A DNA stretch of 64,000 nucleotides from Parabacteroides sp. PFB2-10 (GCF_029893085.1 NZ_JARXWI010000001.1:310001-374000), one strand, 5' to 3'; shown: positions 27,305 through 36,679, numbered from the stretch's first letter. Notes: generated by a model not told the origin, from the letters alone. Program-made: numbers and translations.

Positions 27305-29194
27305 ATGAAGAAAACCTTTTTATTGTATTTCTTATTGGGACTGGGATTTATTGCATGCAATAACCAAGGTCCGCGTGTTATCGAACGTCCTGTTCATGGA
27401 CTGAAAAACACTGAAACGCTGGAGATCGCCCAAGTGGAATTGACAGACTCTGCCACCATCTTGCATGTTGATGCCTATTTTACTCCGGGTTGGTGGATCC
27501 GGGTAGATTCCGGCACCTATCTTCAGGCAAATGGTGAAAAATACCTGATCACCGGCTCGAAAGACATTGTTCTTCATCAGGAGCATTGGATGCCGCAGAC
27601 GGGCGAAGACCATTTCGAACTCTATTTCCCGCCACTACCCAAAGGTACGAAGAGCTTTGATTTCATTGAGACAGATTGTGATAACTGTTTCAAGATATGG
27701 GATATTGATCTAACGGGAAAACCAAAGGCATACAAACCCGGCATCCCTAAGGAAATTATCAACGCCAAAGTAGACAAGACGTATGAGCTGCCCAGCCCGG
27801 AATTCAAGATCGGGAAAACGAAAGTAAATCTATACGTCACTGGTTGGAGAGAAGGGTTTGCACTGCATCCTGCTTTATATCCGGATCATGTTGTTATCGC
27901 GACTCAAGAAGAGGTGGAAGGAAAATCTGTTGGAACTACTGATTTCACATTCGAGCTTGACCTCTATACCACGACTTGTTGCCGTTTGAGAATAGGAACC
28001 GATCTCCTGACTATTTATCTGTCACCCGGTGAAGAGGCGAATGTGTATTATGACCTATCGGCCAATTCGCGAAAAAATTCCAGGTACAACCCCGAACCGA
28101 CTCTTGCCTATGCCGGATTTAAAGGAAAATATGCAGAGCTGAACACGATATTGCTTCAGAGTGGAGACAAAATAAATGAGTATGCCCGTATCGATCTTTA
28201 CAGCGATCACGCTATTCCCGGTATGACTGCCGAGCAGTTCACTTCGTATCTGTTAAATCAATATAATGAAAGAGTAAATCGGTTACAACAGGAAGATATA
28301 CCTGAGGCGTTAAAAGAACTGATCACGCATACGTTGAAAACAAATATAGTGAACTATGTCACAAATATGAGTCGTCTTTTGGAAAATATTTACCGGAGCA
28401 ACAATAAGATCAATTATGACCAGCCGATCGATTATAAAGCACCGGTAGTGAGCGACGCTGAATTAATAAAACTAAAGGAACTGGATCTGAATGATCCTAC
28501 TTGGCTTTATGCCTCCTCTTTTTCTTCTGTGGCTCCCTATTTATCTCAAATAGCTTCTTCGGATGCGGTCTTTTATGAAATGCTCGGAGCAGAGCAAGGG
28601 CTGTTAGTGGACTTGAAGCTGGCCATGCCGGCTATTGCTTCAGCAGCCAGTATGGCTGAGTTAACGCCTGAGATGAAAAAGAGATTGCAATCGACCTCTG
28701 CACCTTATTATGAGGAGGTATATAATTTCATTGCCGAAAAGACCAAACGCCAATATGAGGCGGCTCTGAAAGAAGGAGGCTTTGAAATGCTGAAGACACC
28801 GGAGGTGGCAGCCGAAAAGATCCTGGATGCGATCGTGGCGCAATATAAAGGGAAAGCTATTTTTGTTGATTTCTGGGCAACCTGGTGTGGTCCTTGCCTG
28901 AATGCCATGAAGACGATCAAACCGTTCAAACCGGAAATGGCCGAAAAGGGGGTGGTTTCCATCTATATATCCAATGCCAGCTCACCTCATGCCAAATGGG
29001 TAAGTATGTTGCCGGAAATAGGCGGATTGCACTATTACCTGACAGCAGAGCAGTGGAAAGTTATCGGCGACAAATATGATATCCAAGGTATCCCAACCTA
29101 TATGATATTCGATAAATCAGGCAAGAAAACCTTTGAAACAGCCGGATACCCCGGAAACGACAAGATCCGGGAAGAGCTGAGTAAAGTCTGGTAA
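27305..29194 (+). CDS. thioredoxin-domain lipoprotein (TlpA-like)
   Basis: 629-aa exported lipoprotein. Signal peptide MKKTFLLYFLLGLGFIAC with the lipobox Cys at 18. A large N-terminal region (about 30-490) has no family that I can name. The C-terminal thioredoxin fold (about 510-629) has FWATWCGPCLNAM with CGPC at about 528-531 and the cis-proline in GIPTYMIF. Such Bacteroidetes proteins are thought to act as periplasmic thiol-disulfide reductants; partner unknown. Upstream are the GTCGAC repeats and a possible degenerate copy of the dispersed repeat. Confidence 0.85.
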   Translation: MKKTFLLYFLLGLGFIACNNQGPRVIERPVHGLKNTETLEIAQVELTDSATILHVDAYFTPGWWIRVDSGTYLQANGEKYLITGSKDIVLHQEHWMPQTGEDHFELYFPPLPKGTKSFDFIETDCDNCFKIWDIDLTGKPKAYKPGIPKEIINAKVDKTYELPSPEFKIGKTKVNLYVTGWREGFALHPALYPDHVVIATQEEVEGKSVGTTDFTFELDLYTTTCCRLRIGTDLLTIYLSPGEEANVYYDLSANSRKNSRYNPEPTLAYAGFKGKYAELNTILLQSGDKINEYARIDLYSDHAIPGMTAEQFTSYLLNQYNERVNRLQQEDIPEALKELITHTLKTNIVNYVTNMSRLLENIYRSNNKINYDQPIDYKAPVVSDAELIKLKELDLNDPTWLYASSFSSVAPYLSQIASSDAVFYEMLGAEQGLLVDLKLAMPAIASAASMAELTPEMKKRLQSTSAPYYEEVYNFIAEKTKRQYEAALKEGGFEMLKTPEVAAEKILDAIVAQYKGKAIFVDFWATWCGPCLNAMKTIKPFKPEMAEKGVVSIYISNASSPHAKWVSMLPEIGGLHYYLTAEQWKVIGDKYDIQGIPTYMIFDKSGKKTFETAGYPGNDKIREELSKVW

Positions 29195-29205
29195 GACAAA
29201 TTGAT

Positions 29206-29272
29206 AATGGATAATTGAAAATGGATAATTGATAGTGAGTGCTTATCAATTATCCATTTTCAATTATCCATT
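29206..29272. terminator. 29-bp perfect hairpin made of 7-bp-type repeats
   Basis: Arms 29206-29234 and 29244-29272 are perfectly complementary, with a 9-base loop (GTGAGTGCT). They are built of AATTGAA/AATGGAT-type units. It fills the gap between the convergent thioredoxin and SDR genes and probably terminates both. Confidence 0.7.
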
Positions 29273-29279
29273 TGTTATT

Positions 29280-30041
29280 TTACGCTCCCGTCCAGCCGCC
29301 ATCGACCGTAATCACTGTTCCGTTGATAAACTTGGCAGCATCGCTGGCTAAGAAAGCAACCACCTGAGCTACATCCTCGGCCTCGCCGGTGGGACCGGTT
29401 GCTACATATTGCATTAAGGCGTGCATTCCTTTTTCATTGGGCGCTTTCAGGCTATTTCCGATATTTGTTTTGATATCACCCGGAGCAATCGCCACCGAGC
29501 GTATACCGTCTTCGCGGTAGACAGAGGCGATATTCTTAGTCAAACCAATCACCGCATGCTTACTGGTAACATAGCTCACGCCTCCCCGCGCACCAAACAT
29601 ACCACCAACCGAAGCAGTATTGATGATCACGCCCGGTTTCTTCTTTTCCAATAGGTGTTTGATTACTAATTGCGACAGAATGGTCGGCCCCTTCACATTG
29701 ACATCCATTACCTTTTCCCAACGCTTCACATCCAACGCATCCACTGTCATAAAATTATCGAGGACACCGGCGTTGTTGACTAAGATATCGATAGTTCCGA
29801 ATTCCTTCAACGTCTCGGCAACCAATTTTTCCAGATCTTCCTGTTTCGACACATCCGACAAAACGCCGATGATCGGACATTTTTCACATTTGATATCGTT
29901 TACGACACGATCCATCGATTCCTGATTGAGATCTGATACGACCACCTTGGCTCCTTTTTTAGCAAACAACCGGACAATTGCCTCTCCCATTCCGGAGCCG
30001 GCTCCGGTTACAATAACTACTTTACCTTCCAAAGATTTCAT
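29280..30041 (-). CDS. short-chain dehydrogenase/reductase
   Basis: 253-aa classical SDR, NAD(P)(H)-dependent. Marks: VTGAGSGMGEAIV coenzyme site, NNAGVLDN, catalytic Ser in NTASVGG, YVTSKHAV with the catalytic Tyr and Lys, and the C-terminal INGTVITVDGGW. It resembles 3-oxoacyl-ACP reductase or a sugar/alcohol dehydrogenase; substrate not determined. A four-cysteine-free insert KCEKCP (about residues 51-56) is a small oddity for the family. Confidence 0.88.
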   Translation of the reverse strand: MKSLEGKVVIVTGAGSGMGEAIVRLFAKKGAKVVVSDLNQESMDRVVNDIKCEKCPIIGVLSDVSKQEDLEKLVAETLKEFGTIDILVNNAGVLDNFMTVDALDVKRWEKVMDVNVKGPTILSQLVIKHLLEKKKPGVIINTASVGGMFGARGGVSYVTSKHAVIGLTKNIASVYREDGIRSVAIAPGDIKTNIGNSLKAPNEKGMHALMQYVATGPTGEAEDVAQVVAFLASDAAKFINGTVITVDGGWTGA

Positions 30042-30157
30042 GTTTTTTATTTTTTTGGTTAAACATCTATACCCAGACTTCTGGAAGTCCTTATTAGTAA
30101 TACAAGTAAACCCCTCAAATGGTTGTGGGATAGCGTTGGTTTTAACGTTATATTTCG

Positions 30158-30165
30158 TAAGTTTG
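30158..30165 (+). promoter_or_regulatory. promoter -7 element of the DUF3467 gene
   Basis: TAAGTTTG, 17 bases before the ATG at 30183. This leaves about ten transcribed bases before the first possible start. Confidence 0.45.
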
Positions 30166-30182
30166 TTTCCTAATCAAAAGAA

Positions 30183-30494
30183 ATGATAAAAATGGAAAAG
30201 AAATCTCCCAATGAAATACAGGTGGAGTTATCCGAAGAGGTAGCTCAGGGCACCTATGCGAATCTGGCCATAATTTCTCACTCCTCGTCAGAGTTTATCC
30301 TCGACTTTGTACGCATTGTTCCCGGCGTACCCAAAGCCAAGGTGAAGAGCCGGATAATCCTTACGCCCGACAATGCGAAACGTCTATTGCATGCATTGGA
30401 AGACAATATCTCCAAATTCGAAAAACAGCTACACAAAGGTGGTGACGGAGGTGAGTTCCTGCCGCCGATGGGTGGGGTGAAAGGGGAAGCGTGA
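30183..30494 (+). CDS. DUF3467 protein
   Basis: 103 aa, function unknown. The core (EEVAQGTYANLAIISHSSSEF, VPKAKVKSRIILTPDNAKRLL) is the whole DUF3467 domain, a small conserved protein of Bacteroidetes and other bacteria. The C-terminal tail is Gly-rich (GGDGGEFLPPMGG). A second ATG at 30192 is an equally possible start. It is followed at once by the 37-bp hairpin separating it from argF'. Confidence 0.85.
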   Translation: MIKMEKKSPNEIQVELSEEVAQGTYANLAIISHSSSEFILDFVRIVPGVPKAKVKSRIILTPDNAKRLLHALEDNISKFEKQLHKGGDGGEFLPPMGGVKGEA

Positions 30495-30498
30495 GAAG

Positions 30499-30581
30499 AA
30501 ATGAAGAATGAGGAATGAAGAATGAAGAATTGAAGCTAAGCCATCTTCGATTCTTCATTCTTCATTCCTCATTCTTCATTT
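30499..30581. terminator. 37-bp hairpin of GAATGAA-type units
   Basis: Arms 30499-30535 and 30545-30581 pair with a single G-T mismatch and a 9-base loop (CTAAGCCAT). Units are GAATGAG and GAATGAA. It lies between convergent genes; the last bases overlap the stop of argF'. Confidence 0.75.
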
Positions 30582-31533
30582 ACAAAGCTCGTAGGATCTT
30601 CGCCAGTACGGCCTGCGCGGAGATTTCCCGGTTGGCGGCTTCGGGAATCACGATGCTTTGCGGGCTTTCTATTACATCGTCGGTGACAATCATATTGCGA
30701 CGCACGGGAAGACAATGCATGAAGTAGGCATTGTTGGTCAAAGCCATCTTTTCGGCATCTACCGTCCAGCTGCGATCCTTACTCAATACCTCTCCATAAT
30801 GCGGGTCGGCAAAGGCAGCCCAGTTCTTGGCATAGATAAAATCAGCGCCTTCAAAGGCCTTTTTCTGATCGTATTCCACGCGGGCAGCACCTACAAACTG
30901 CGGATCCAGCTCGTAGCCTTCCGGATGGGTGATCACAAACTCATAATCGGTTGCATTCATCCATTCTGCAAAACTATTGGGAACAGCCTGGGGAAGGGCA
31001 CGCGGATGCGGCGCCCAGGTCAAAACCACTTTCGGGCGTTCCGTCTTTTTATACTCTTCAATAGTAATCAGATCGGCATAACTCTGCAACGGATGACGCG
31101 TAGCTGCCTCCATACTAAACACCGGACGACCGGAATATTGAATAAACTGGTTCAGAATCTTCTCGTTATAATCATCCTCTTTACTTTCGAAACGGGCAAA
31201 AGAACGCACGCCGATCACATCACAATAGGCACCCATCACCGGGATAGCCTCCAGGATATGTTCCGGCTTGTCGCCATCCATGATAACCCCCCGCTCCGTT
31301 TCCAGTTGCCAGGCGCCCTGGTTGATATCCAACACTATGGTGTTCATTCCCAGATTCATGGCCGCCTTCTGCGTACTCAAACGGGTACGAAGGCTTGAAT
31401 TGAAGAAGATCATCATCAATGTCTTATTCTTTCCCAATGTTGAAAACTGGAACCGGTCTCTCTTAATCTCAAAAGCATCATTGACCGCCTGCTTCAGGTC
31501 GCCAATATCTTGTACACAAGTGAAATTTCTCAT
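30580..31533 (-). CDS. argF': N-succinylornithine carbamoyltransferase
   Basis: 317-aa transcarbamylase that carbamoylates N-succinyl-L-ornithine in the Bacteroidetes variant of arginine synthesis. Carbamoyl-phosphate site: FFNSSLRTRLSTQ (44-56, in place of the STRT motif). HCLPVRR closes the C-terminal domain. Pro90 in DGDKPEH is the residue that in the Bacteroides fragilis enzyme selects succinyl over acetyl substrate (acetyl enzymes have Glu). It is last in a proB-proA-argF' order, with a 21-base gap to proA, joining proline and arginine branches from glutamate. Confidence 0.93.
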   Translation of the reverse strand: MRNFTCVQDIGDLKQAVNDAFEIKRDRFQFSTLGKNKTLMMIFFNSSLRTRLSTQKAAMNLGMNTIVLDINQGAWQLETERGVIMDGDKPEHILEAIPVMGAYCDVIGVRSFARFESKEDDYNEKILNQFIQYSGRPVFSMEAATRHPLQSYADLITIEEYKKTERPKVVLTWAPHPRALPQAVPNSFAEWMNATDYEFVITHPEGYELDPQFVGAARVEYDQKKAFEGADFIYAKNWAAFADPHYGEVLSKDRSWTVDAEKMALTNNAYFMHCLPVRRNMIVTDDVIESPQSIVIPEAANREISAQAVLAKILRAL

Positions 31534-31554
31534 ATTTCTTTTATTTACAATTTT

Positions 31555-32799
31555 TCATTCCCTCGTTTGTCCATCACCGGAGATAATGTATTTATAGGTG
31601 GTGAGTTCCGGCAGCGCCATCGGGCCGCGAGCGTGGAGCTTCTGCGTGCTGATGCCTATTTCGGCACCAAAGCCAAATTGGGCGCCGTCGGTAAAGGCGG
31701 TAGATACATTGGCATAGACACAGGCAGCATCTACTCTTTGCTGAAAAAGACGGACCGCATCCGCCGATTCGCTGACGATACATTCGCTATGTTTGGAGCC
31801 GTACCGGGCGATATGATCTAAGGCTTCGTCGATAGAAGCCACGGTTCGGATACTCATTTTATAGTCTAAGAACTCTGTTCCGAAACTTTCTTCGGTGGCC
31901 TTTTGAAGCAGCGCTTCCGGATAATGCCCCGACAGCGATGCGTAGCCCTGCGGATCGGCATAGATCGTAACCTGCTTATCAGCCAATTTTTCACATAAGT
32001 CGGGCAACTCTTTCAGGCGATCCTGGTAGATCAACAGGCAATCGAGCGCATTACAAACACTCACCCGACGGGTTTTCGCATTGGTAATAATCGCTTGTCC
32101 TTTGGCTGTATCGCCTGCTTGGTCGAAATAGGTGTGGCAAACACCGGCGCCTGTTTCGATCACCGGCACACGTGAATGCTCGCGGACGTAATTGATCAAT
32201 GAACTGCTTCCCCGGGGAATGATCAGATCGACCAGCCCTACGGCATGCAGTAATTCGGTCGTTGCCTCCCGGTCGGGGGGCAATAGGGTGCAGACGGCCG
32301 GGTTGATACCCCATTTCTCCAACACCTCGTGGATGATGCCGATCAATGCTTTGTTGGAGTAGTCCGCATCGGATCCGCCTTTCAAGATACAGGCATTGCC
32401 GCTTTTCAGGCAGAGCGAGAACACATCGAAGGTAACATTTGGCCGCGCTTCATAGATAATGCCGATCACACCGAAAGGAACCGTCACCTTTCGAATCTTC
32501 ATTCCGTTCGGACGCTCCCAGGCATCCAATTCTTTTCCGAGAGGAGAGGGGAGAGAGGCTACGTTTATCATATCATCCGCAATGCCTTGCAAGCGTTCGG
32601 GAGTCAGCTTCAGTCGATCCTGTTTCGGGTTCTCCGGCTCCATCCGCGCCAGGTCTTTTGCGTTGGCCTCCAGGATCGTTGCCTGCGCCTCCATCAAGGA
32701 CTTCGCCGTATCCCGCAGAATAGCCCCGATTGTTTCATCGTTTAAGGCAATCAGCGACCGGGATGCGGCGGCTGTCTGTTGTATTATTTCGCGTATCAT
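31555..32799 (-). CDS. proA: gamma-glutamyl phosphate reductase
   Basis: NADPH-dependent reduction of glutamyl-5-phosphate to the semialdehyde in proline synthesis. 414 aa, normal. Marks: [21 protein letters not shown] (in two parts), [11 protein letters not shown], catalytic Cys in [10 protein letters not shown], and [18 protein letters not shown] near the C-terminus. Six bases separate it from proB upstream. Confidence 0.96.
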   Translation of the reverse strand: MIREIIQQTAAASRSLIALNDETIGAILRDTAKSLMEAQATILEANAKDLARMEPENPKQDRLKLTPERLQGIADDMINVASLPSPLGKELDAWERPNGMKIRKVTVPFGVIGIIYEARPNVTFDVFSLCLKSGNACILKGGSDADYSNKALIGIIHEVLEKWGINPAVCTLLPPDREATTELLHAVGLVDLIIPRGSSSLINYVREHSRVPVIETGAGVCHTYFDQAGDTAKGQAIITNAKTRRVSVCNALDCLLIYQDRLKELPDLCEKLADKQVTIYADPQGYASLSGHYPEALLQKATEESFGTEFLDYKMSIRTVASIDEALDHIARYGSKHSECIVSESADAVRLFQQRVDAACVYANVSTAFTDGAQFGFGAEIGISTQKLHARGPMALPELTTYKYIISGDGQTRE

Positions 32800-32805
32800 A
32801 CTTTC

Positions 32806-33885
32806 TTATTCAGCAGTTAAACATAAATAATCGTAATGCACCAACGGTTTCAGATCGCGTTGTCCGATCAAGGGTAGCGCCTCTTTACTATTGTAATCGG
32901 CACAACCGACACCAACCTGCTGCCCCTTATCATCAAATATACGCACAATATCCCCTTTTTCAAAGTCACCAACAATCCGGGTAACGCCCACCAGCAACAC
33001 ACTGGTTGCCTTCGGACAGAGCAAAGCCGTAGAGGCGCCTTCGTTGATATGGATCTCCCCTTTGGCAAACCCCTCCGAATGAGCAATCCATTTCTTCACG
33101 CTACTGACCGGTTTGGGTGAAGGAATAAAGCGGGTACATACCTCCTCACTTTTCTTTGATAGGAGTTTCGGAAGAATATTATCGCGCTTGCCATTGGCAA
33201 TGATCACCGTGATACCCTCGTCGGCCACCTTCCGGGCTATGCGACATTTGGTCAGCATGCCGCCACGTCCGAAAGAGGAGCGGCTTGTCTGCACATACTC
33301 CGACAGGTCTTCGCCTCCGGAGCCGATCTCACGGATCACTGTGCAGGCCGGATCGTTCGGATTACCATTGTATATACCGTCGATATTGCTCAGGATAATT
33401 AAGCCATCGGCTCCCAACATGGTAGCCACCAGGCCGGAGAGCTCGTCGTTGTCGGTAAACATCAGTTCGGTTACCGATATCGTATCATTCTCGTTGACAA
33501 TCGGGATCACCTTGTTTGCCAACATCACCTCCATGCAATGCTTCTGGTTGAGGTAGTGCGTGCGGCTGCTGAAATTCTCTTTCGTGGTCAATACCTGCCC
33601 GCAACACATGCCATGCTCGCGGAAAAGCTCATAATAACGGTTGATCAGTTTCGCCTGTCCGACGGCCGAATAGAGTTGCCGTGCCGATACCGGATCCAGC
33701 TTTTTCCCCGCCTTTATCTCCGAGCGCCCCGAAGCCACCGCGCCGGAAGAGATCAACACCATTTCGATCCCTTTATGATGCAACTCCGCCACCTGATCGA
33801 CCAAAGCCGACATACGGGTAATATCCAACGTCCCATCCGTTCGGGTCAGGACGTTGCTACCTATTTTTACTGCAATACGCCTCAA
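32806..33885 (-). CDS. proB: glutamate 5-kinase
   Basis: ATP-dependent phosphorylation of glutamate, first step to proline. 359 aa with an amino-acid kinase domain (VKIGSNVL, LISSGAVASGR, NENDTIS, TDNDELSGLVA) and a C-terminal PUA domain (from about 270). The only usable start is TTG at 33885: a stop lies five codons upstream in frame and no ATG/GTG precedes KIGSN. The gap to the acyl-CoA synthetase gene is 40 bases of 7-bp repeats, so the promoter is unclear and readthrough from upstream is possible. Confidence 0.94.
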   Translation of the reverse strand: MRRIAVKIGSNVLTRTDGTLDITRMSALVDQVAELHHKGIEMVLISSGAVASGRSEIKAGKKLDPVSARQLYSAVGQAKLINRYYELFREHGMCCGQVLTTKENFSSRTHYLNQKHCMEVMLANKVIPIVNENDTISVTELMFTDNDELSGLVATMLGADGLIILSNIDGIYNGNPNDPACTVIREIGSGGEDLSEYVQTSRSSFGRGGMLTKCRIARKVADEGITVIIANGKRDNILPKLLSKKSEEVCTRFIPSPKPVSSVKKWIAHSEGFAKGEIHINEGASTALLCPKATSVLLVGVTRIVGDFEKGDIVRIFDDKGQQVGVGCADYNSKEALPLIGQRDLKPLVHYDYLCLTAE

Positions 33886-33888
33886 AGC

Positions 33889-33930
33889 AATTATGAATTA
33901 TGAATTGTAAATTATGAATTATGAATTATT
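33889..33930. repeat. 7-bp-period array (AATTATG type), acyl-CoA synthetase-proB gap
   Basis: Six units in a row: AATTATG, AATTATG, AATTGTA, AATTATG, AATTATG, AATTATT. The array fills the whole gap and reaches the stop codon region of the upstream gene. Confidence 0.7.
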
Positions 33931-35581
33931 TCTTGTCCTTATCTCTAATCTCTACTCTCCTGATTTTGCCGCTAATGGTTTTGGGAAGTTCTTCCACAAA
34001 TTCGATCACGCGGGGATATTTATAGGGAGCCGTTACTTTTTTGACATGGTTCTGAAGCTCTTTTTTCAGCTCTTCGCCCGCCTTGTCTTTATATTCTTTG
34101 GAGAGGATAATGGTCGCTTTCACGATTTGCCCGCGGATCTCATCCGGCACCCCGGTGATGGCACATTCCACCACGGCGGGATGCGTCATCAACGCACTTT
34201 CCACCTCGAACGGGCCAATGCGGTAACCCGAGCTTTTGATCACATCATCCGTACGTCCAACAAACCAATAATAGCCGTCTTCATCGCGCCAGGCCACGTC
34301 GCCCGTGTGATAAATACCGTCAAAACAGGTGTTCTCCGTCAATTCCGGATCGCGATAATACTCTTTGAACAAACCCAATGGCCAGCGGTCGGCATAGCGC
34401 ACAACAATCTCGCCCTGCTCTCCATCCTCTGCCGGACTGCCGTCGGGACGCAACAGGTCTACATCGTATTGCGGGTTAGCCTTGCCCATAGAGCCGGGTT
34501 TCGGTTCTGTCCAAGGGAAGGTACAAACGGTCAGGGTCGTTTCGGTCTGCCCGAATCCCTCCATCAGTTTGATGCCTGTCAATTTTTTGAACGATTCGAA
34601 CACCGCGGGGTTCAATGCCTCGCCGGCAATCGTACAATATTCCAACGACGAGAGGTCGTATTGGCTGATATCCTCGCGTATCAGGAAACGGAAGATTGTA
34701 GGGGGAGCACAAAGCGACGTGATGCCATAATCCTGAATCATCTGCAACATATCGGCGGGATTGAACTTCTCGTGATCGTAGACAAACACGGTAGCTCCCG
34801 AAAGCCATTGTCCGTAGAGCTTTCCCCAAACCGCTTTTCCCCATCCCGTATCAGCAATGGTCAGATGCAGGCTCTTCTCATGCAGGTTGTGCCAGTATTT
34901 GCCGGTTGAGATATGCGCCAGCGGATAGGTGAAGTCGTGTGCCACCATCTTCGGATTCCCGGTCGTGCCGGAGGTGAAATACATGATGGAGATATCGTCG
35001 TTCTTGTTCACATCGGCAGGACGAACAAAAGGAGCCGCCGCTTCAATCCCTTTGTGGAAGTCTTCAAACCCTTCGGGTACGAGCGGACCGACAGATACAA
35101 TATGTTTCACACTGGGTGATTCCGGCATGGCCTCTTTCACCTGGTTGGTAACATTTTCTTCGCCTACGCAGACAATCATTTTGATATCTGCCGCATTGTT
35201 GCGGTAAACAAAATCCTTCTTGGTCAACAGATGCGTAGCCGGGATGACCACCGCGCCCAACTTATGCAAGGCAATGATGGAAAACCAGAACTCATAGCGG
35301 CGTTTCAATACCAGCATCACCATATCCCCCTTGCCGATGCCGAGGGATTGAAAATAGGAGGCTGTCCGGTCGCTTTCCCGTTTTATATCCGCAAACGTGA
35401 AATCGATATGTTCTTTCTTATCGTTGGTCCAGCATATTGCTCGCTTGTCCGGTTCTTTTTCTGCCCAGGCGTCGACCACATCATAGCCGTAGTTGAAATC
35501 CTCCGGTATGTTCACTTTGTAGTTCTGAATAAAATCCTCCTGTGACGTATATGCTACTTGTTTTAAAAACTTATCTAACAT
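33926..35581 (-). CDS. acyl-CoA synthetase (AMP-forming, medium-chain/ACSM-like)
   Basis: 551 aa from ATG 35581 (MLDKFLKQVAYTSQEDF); 20 extra in-frame residues upstream are encoded by repeat sequence and rejected. Activates a carboxylic acid to acyl-CoA through an acyl-adenylate. P-loop YFTSGTTGNPKM (about 200), GFGQTET, the YHTGDVAWRDEDGYYWFVGR core, and the C-terminal catalytic Lys in KTISGKIRR are all present. Substrate probably a short, branched or aromatic acid; coupling to iorAB-type ferredoxin enzymes is conceivable but not shown. A cupin regulator gene precedes it. Confidence 0.9.
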   Translation of the reverse strand: MLDKFLKQVAYTSQEDFIQNYKVNIPEDFNYGYDVVDAWAEKEPDKRAICWTNDKKEHIDFTFADIKRESDRTASYFQSLGIGKGDMVMLVLKRRYEFWFSIIALHKLGAVVIPATHLLTKKDFVYRNNAADIKMIVCVGEENVTNQVKEAMPESPSVKHIVSVGPLVPEGFEDFHKGIEAAAPFVRPADVNKNDDISIMYFTSGTTGNPKMVAHDFTYPLAHISTGKYWHNLHEKSLHLTIADTGWGKAVWGKLYGQWLSGATVFVYDHEKFNPADMLQMIQDYGITSLCAPPTIFRFLIREDISQYDLSSLEYCTIAGEALNPAVFESFKKLTGIKLMEGFGQTETTLTVCTFPWTEPKPGSMGKANPQYDVDLLRPDGSPAEDGEQGEIVVRYADRWPLGLFKEYYRDPELTENTCFDGIYHTGDVAWRDEDGYYWFVGRTDDVIKSSGYRIGPFEVESALMTHPAVVECAITGVPDEIRGQIVKATIILSKEYKDKAGEELKKELQNHVKKVTAPYKYPRVIEFVEELPKTISGKIRRVEIRDKDKK

Positions 35582-35590
35582 GGTTTGTTT

Positions 35591-35665
35591 AATTGAGAAT
35601 TGAAAATGGAGAATTGATAAGAGTGTCAAAATAATTATCAACGATCAATTATCCATTATCAACTA
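35591..35665. repeat. 7-bp-type repeats with partial inverted arms
   Basis: Units AATTGAG, AATTGAA, AATGGAG, AATTGAT. About 20 bases later, imperfect complements (AATTATC, CAATTATCC, ATTATCAAC) follow. Same family as the arrays at 17.3, 29.2, 30.5, 33.9 and 61.6 kb. Confidence 0.6.
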
Positions 35666-35667
35666 TA

Positions 35668-36222
35668 TTAAAGTATTATTGCTAAAAAATTAACTTCCGC
35701 CCCATCCAACGCTTTCATGCCATGAGGCAGTTCCGAATTGAAATAGATGCTGTCGCCTGCTTCGAGGATCAGCGTTTTCGTTCCGATCTGCAATTGCAAA
35801 CGCCCGTTGATCACCATATTATATTCCTGTCCCGGATGAGAATTCAGATAGATCGGCTCCTCTTCGGGTTTCGGATGCACGGTCACCATAAACGGATCCG
35901 CTTTGCGTCCGGCAAAACCGGCTGCTAACGACTGATATTTGTAGGCTTTCGTCCTTTCAACCGCAATGCCTTTTCCCCGGCGGGTAATGAAATAGGAACT
36001 CATTTTTGGTTCGTCGCCAAACATCAGGGTAGTCAACTCAACGCCAAAGGCCTGCGAGATCTGATGCAGTATACTAACGGAAATATCAACCGATCCGCTT
36101 TCCAGACGAAGATATTCTTCGACAGAAAGATTGGCGGCATGCGCCATCTCTTCGGGCGTCAGTTCCAATGCCTCCCGAAGCCCGGCCAGACGTTCTGCTA
36201 TCTGTTTAATCTGTTCATTCAT
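35668..36222 (-). CDS. XRE-family regulator with cupin domain
   Basis: 184 aa. An N-terminal helix-turn-helix (about 8-62: LREALELTPEEMAHAANLS, VEEYLRLESG) is joined to a C-terminal cupin (about 108-184: HPGQEYNMVINGRLQLQIG, LEAGDSIYFNSELPHGM). Such proteins sense a small ligand in the cupin barrel. It is first of the unit with the acyl-CoA synthetase, so the likely job is control of that gene, perhaps in response to its acid or CoA product (inference). Confidence 0.9.
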   Translation of the reverse strand: MNEQIKQIAERLAGLREALELTPEEMAHAANLSVEEYLRLESGSVDISVSILHQISQAFGVELTTLMFGDEPKMSSYFITRRGKGIAVERTKAYKYQSLAAGFAGRKADPFMVTVHPKPEEEPIYLNSHPGQEYNMVINGRLQLQIGTKTLILEAGDSIYFNSELPHGMKALDGAEVNFLAIIL

Positions 36223-36257
36223 ACGTGAAGTGGATTTGTAAAATTAAAATGTAACCG

Positions 36258-36265
36258 CAAAGATA
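36258..36265 (-). promoter_or_regulatory. promoter -7 element of the cupin regulator gene
   Basis: TATCTTTG on the minus strand, 35 bases before the ATG at 36222. Confidence 0.5.
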
Positions 36266-36430
36266 TAAATAAAAACAATGTGTTAGTAATACGGCATGTT
36301 TAGGTTACAGTTTTTTTGAAAAAGGGGGAAATTACAAGATTTGTGAACCAATTGTGACTGTTCCATTATGGAACGATTCAACCATTGTACAAATAGTGTA
36401 AACAAACGTTAATTTGTCCGTTTCCGTTAG

Positions 36431-36580
36431 AATCTCCAATTTACGATTTGTAATTTTCGCAGGACTTTGCGCGCAAAAAAGAGGGAGTATTTTGACAAAC
36501 TCCCGGGAGAAACACTTTTTAACGTATGGATTTGTAAGCAAAATGGCCGTTTTGCTTACAAATAATATTTTAACATTTCG
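36431..36580 (+). repeat. dispersed intergenic repeat, copy D
   Basis: Best-preserved copy. From left to right: TTACGATTTGTAATTTTCGC, a TTTGCGCGCAAA palindrome (36465-36476), ACAAACTCCCGGGAGAAACA, CTTTTTAACGTATGGA, and a perfect 10-bp stem GTAAGCAAAA/TTTTGCTTAC around TGGCCG (36534-36559). It sits in the 480-base divergent gap between the cupin regulator and tcdA. Outside it and the two promoters I see nothing else there. Confidence 0.78.
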
Positions 36581-36679
36581 AAAACTGGGGGTGCGATAAA
36601 AATCTCCATTTATCTGATTATCCCACAAAAATCCGAGCTAATAGAGGGTAAGATCAAAAAAGAATTCCGGTTTTTTTTG

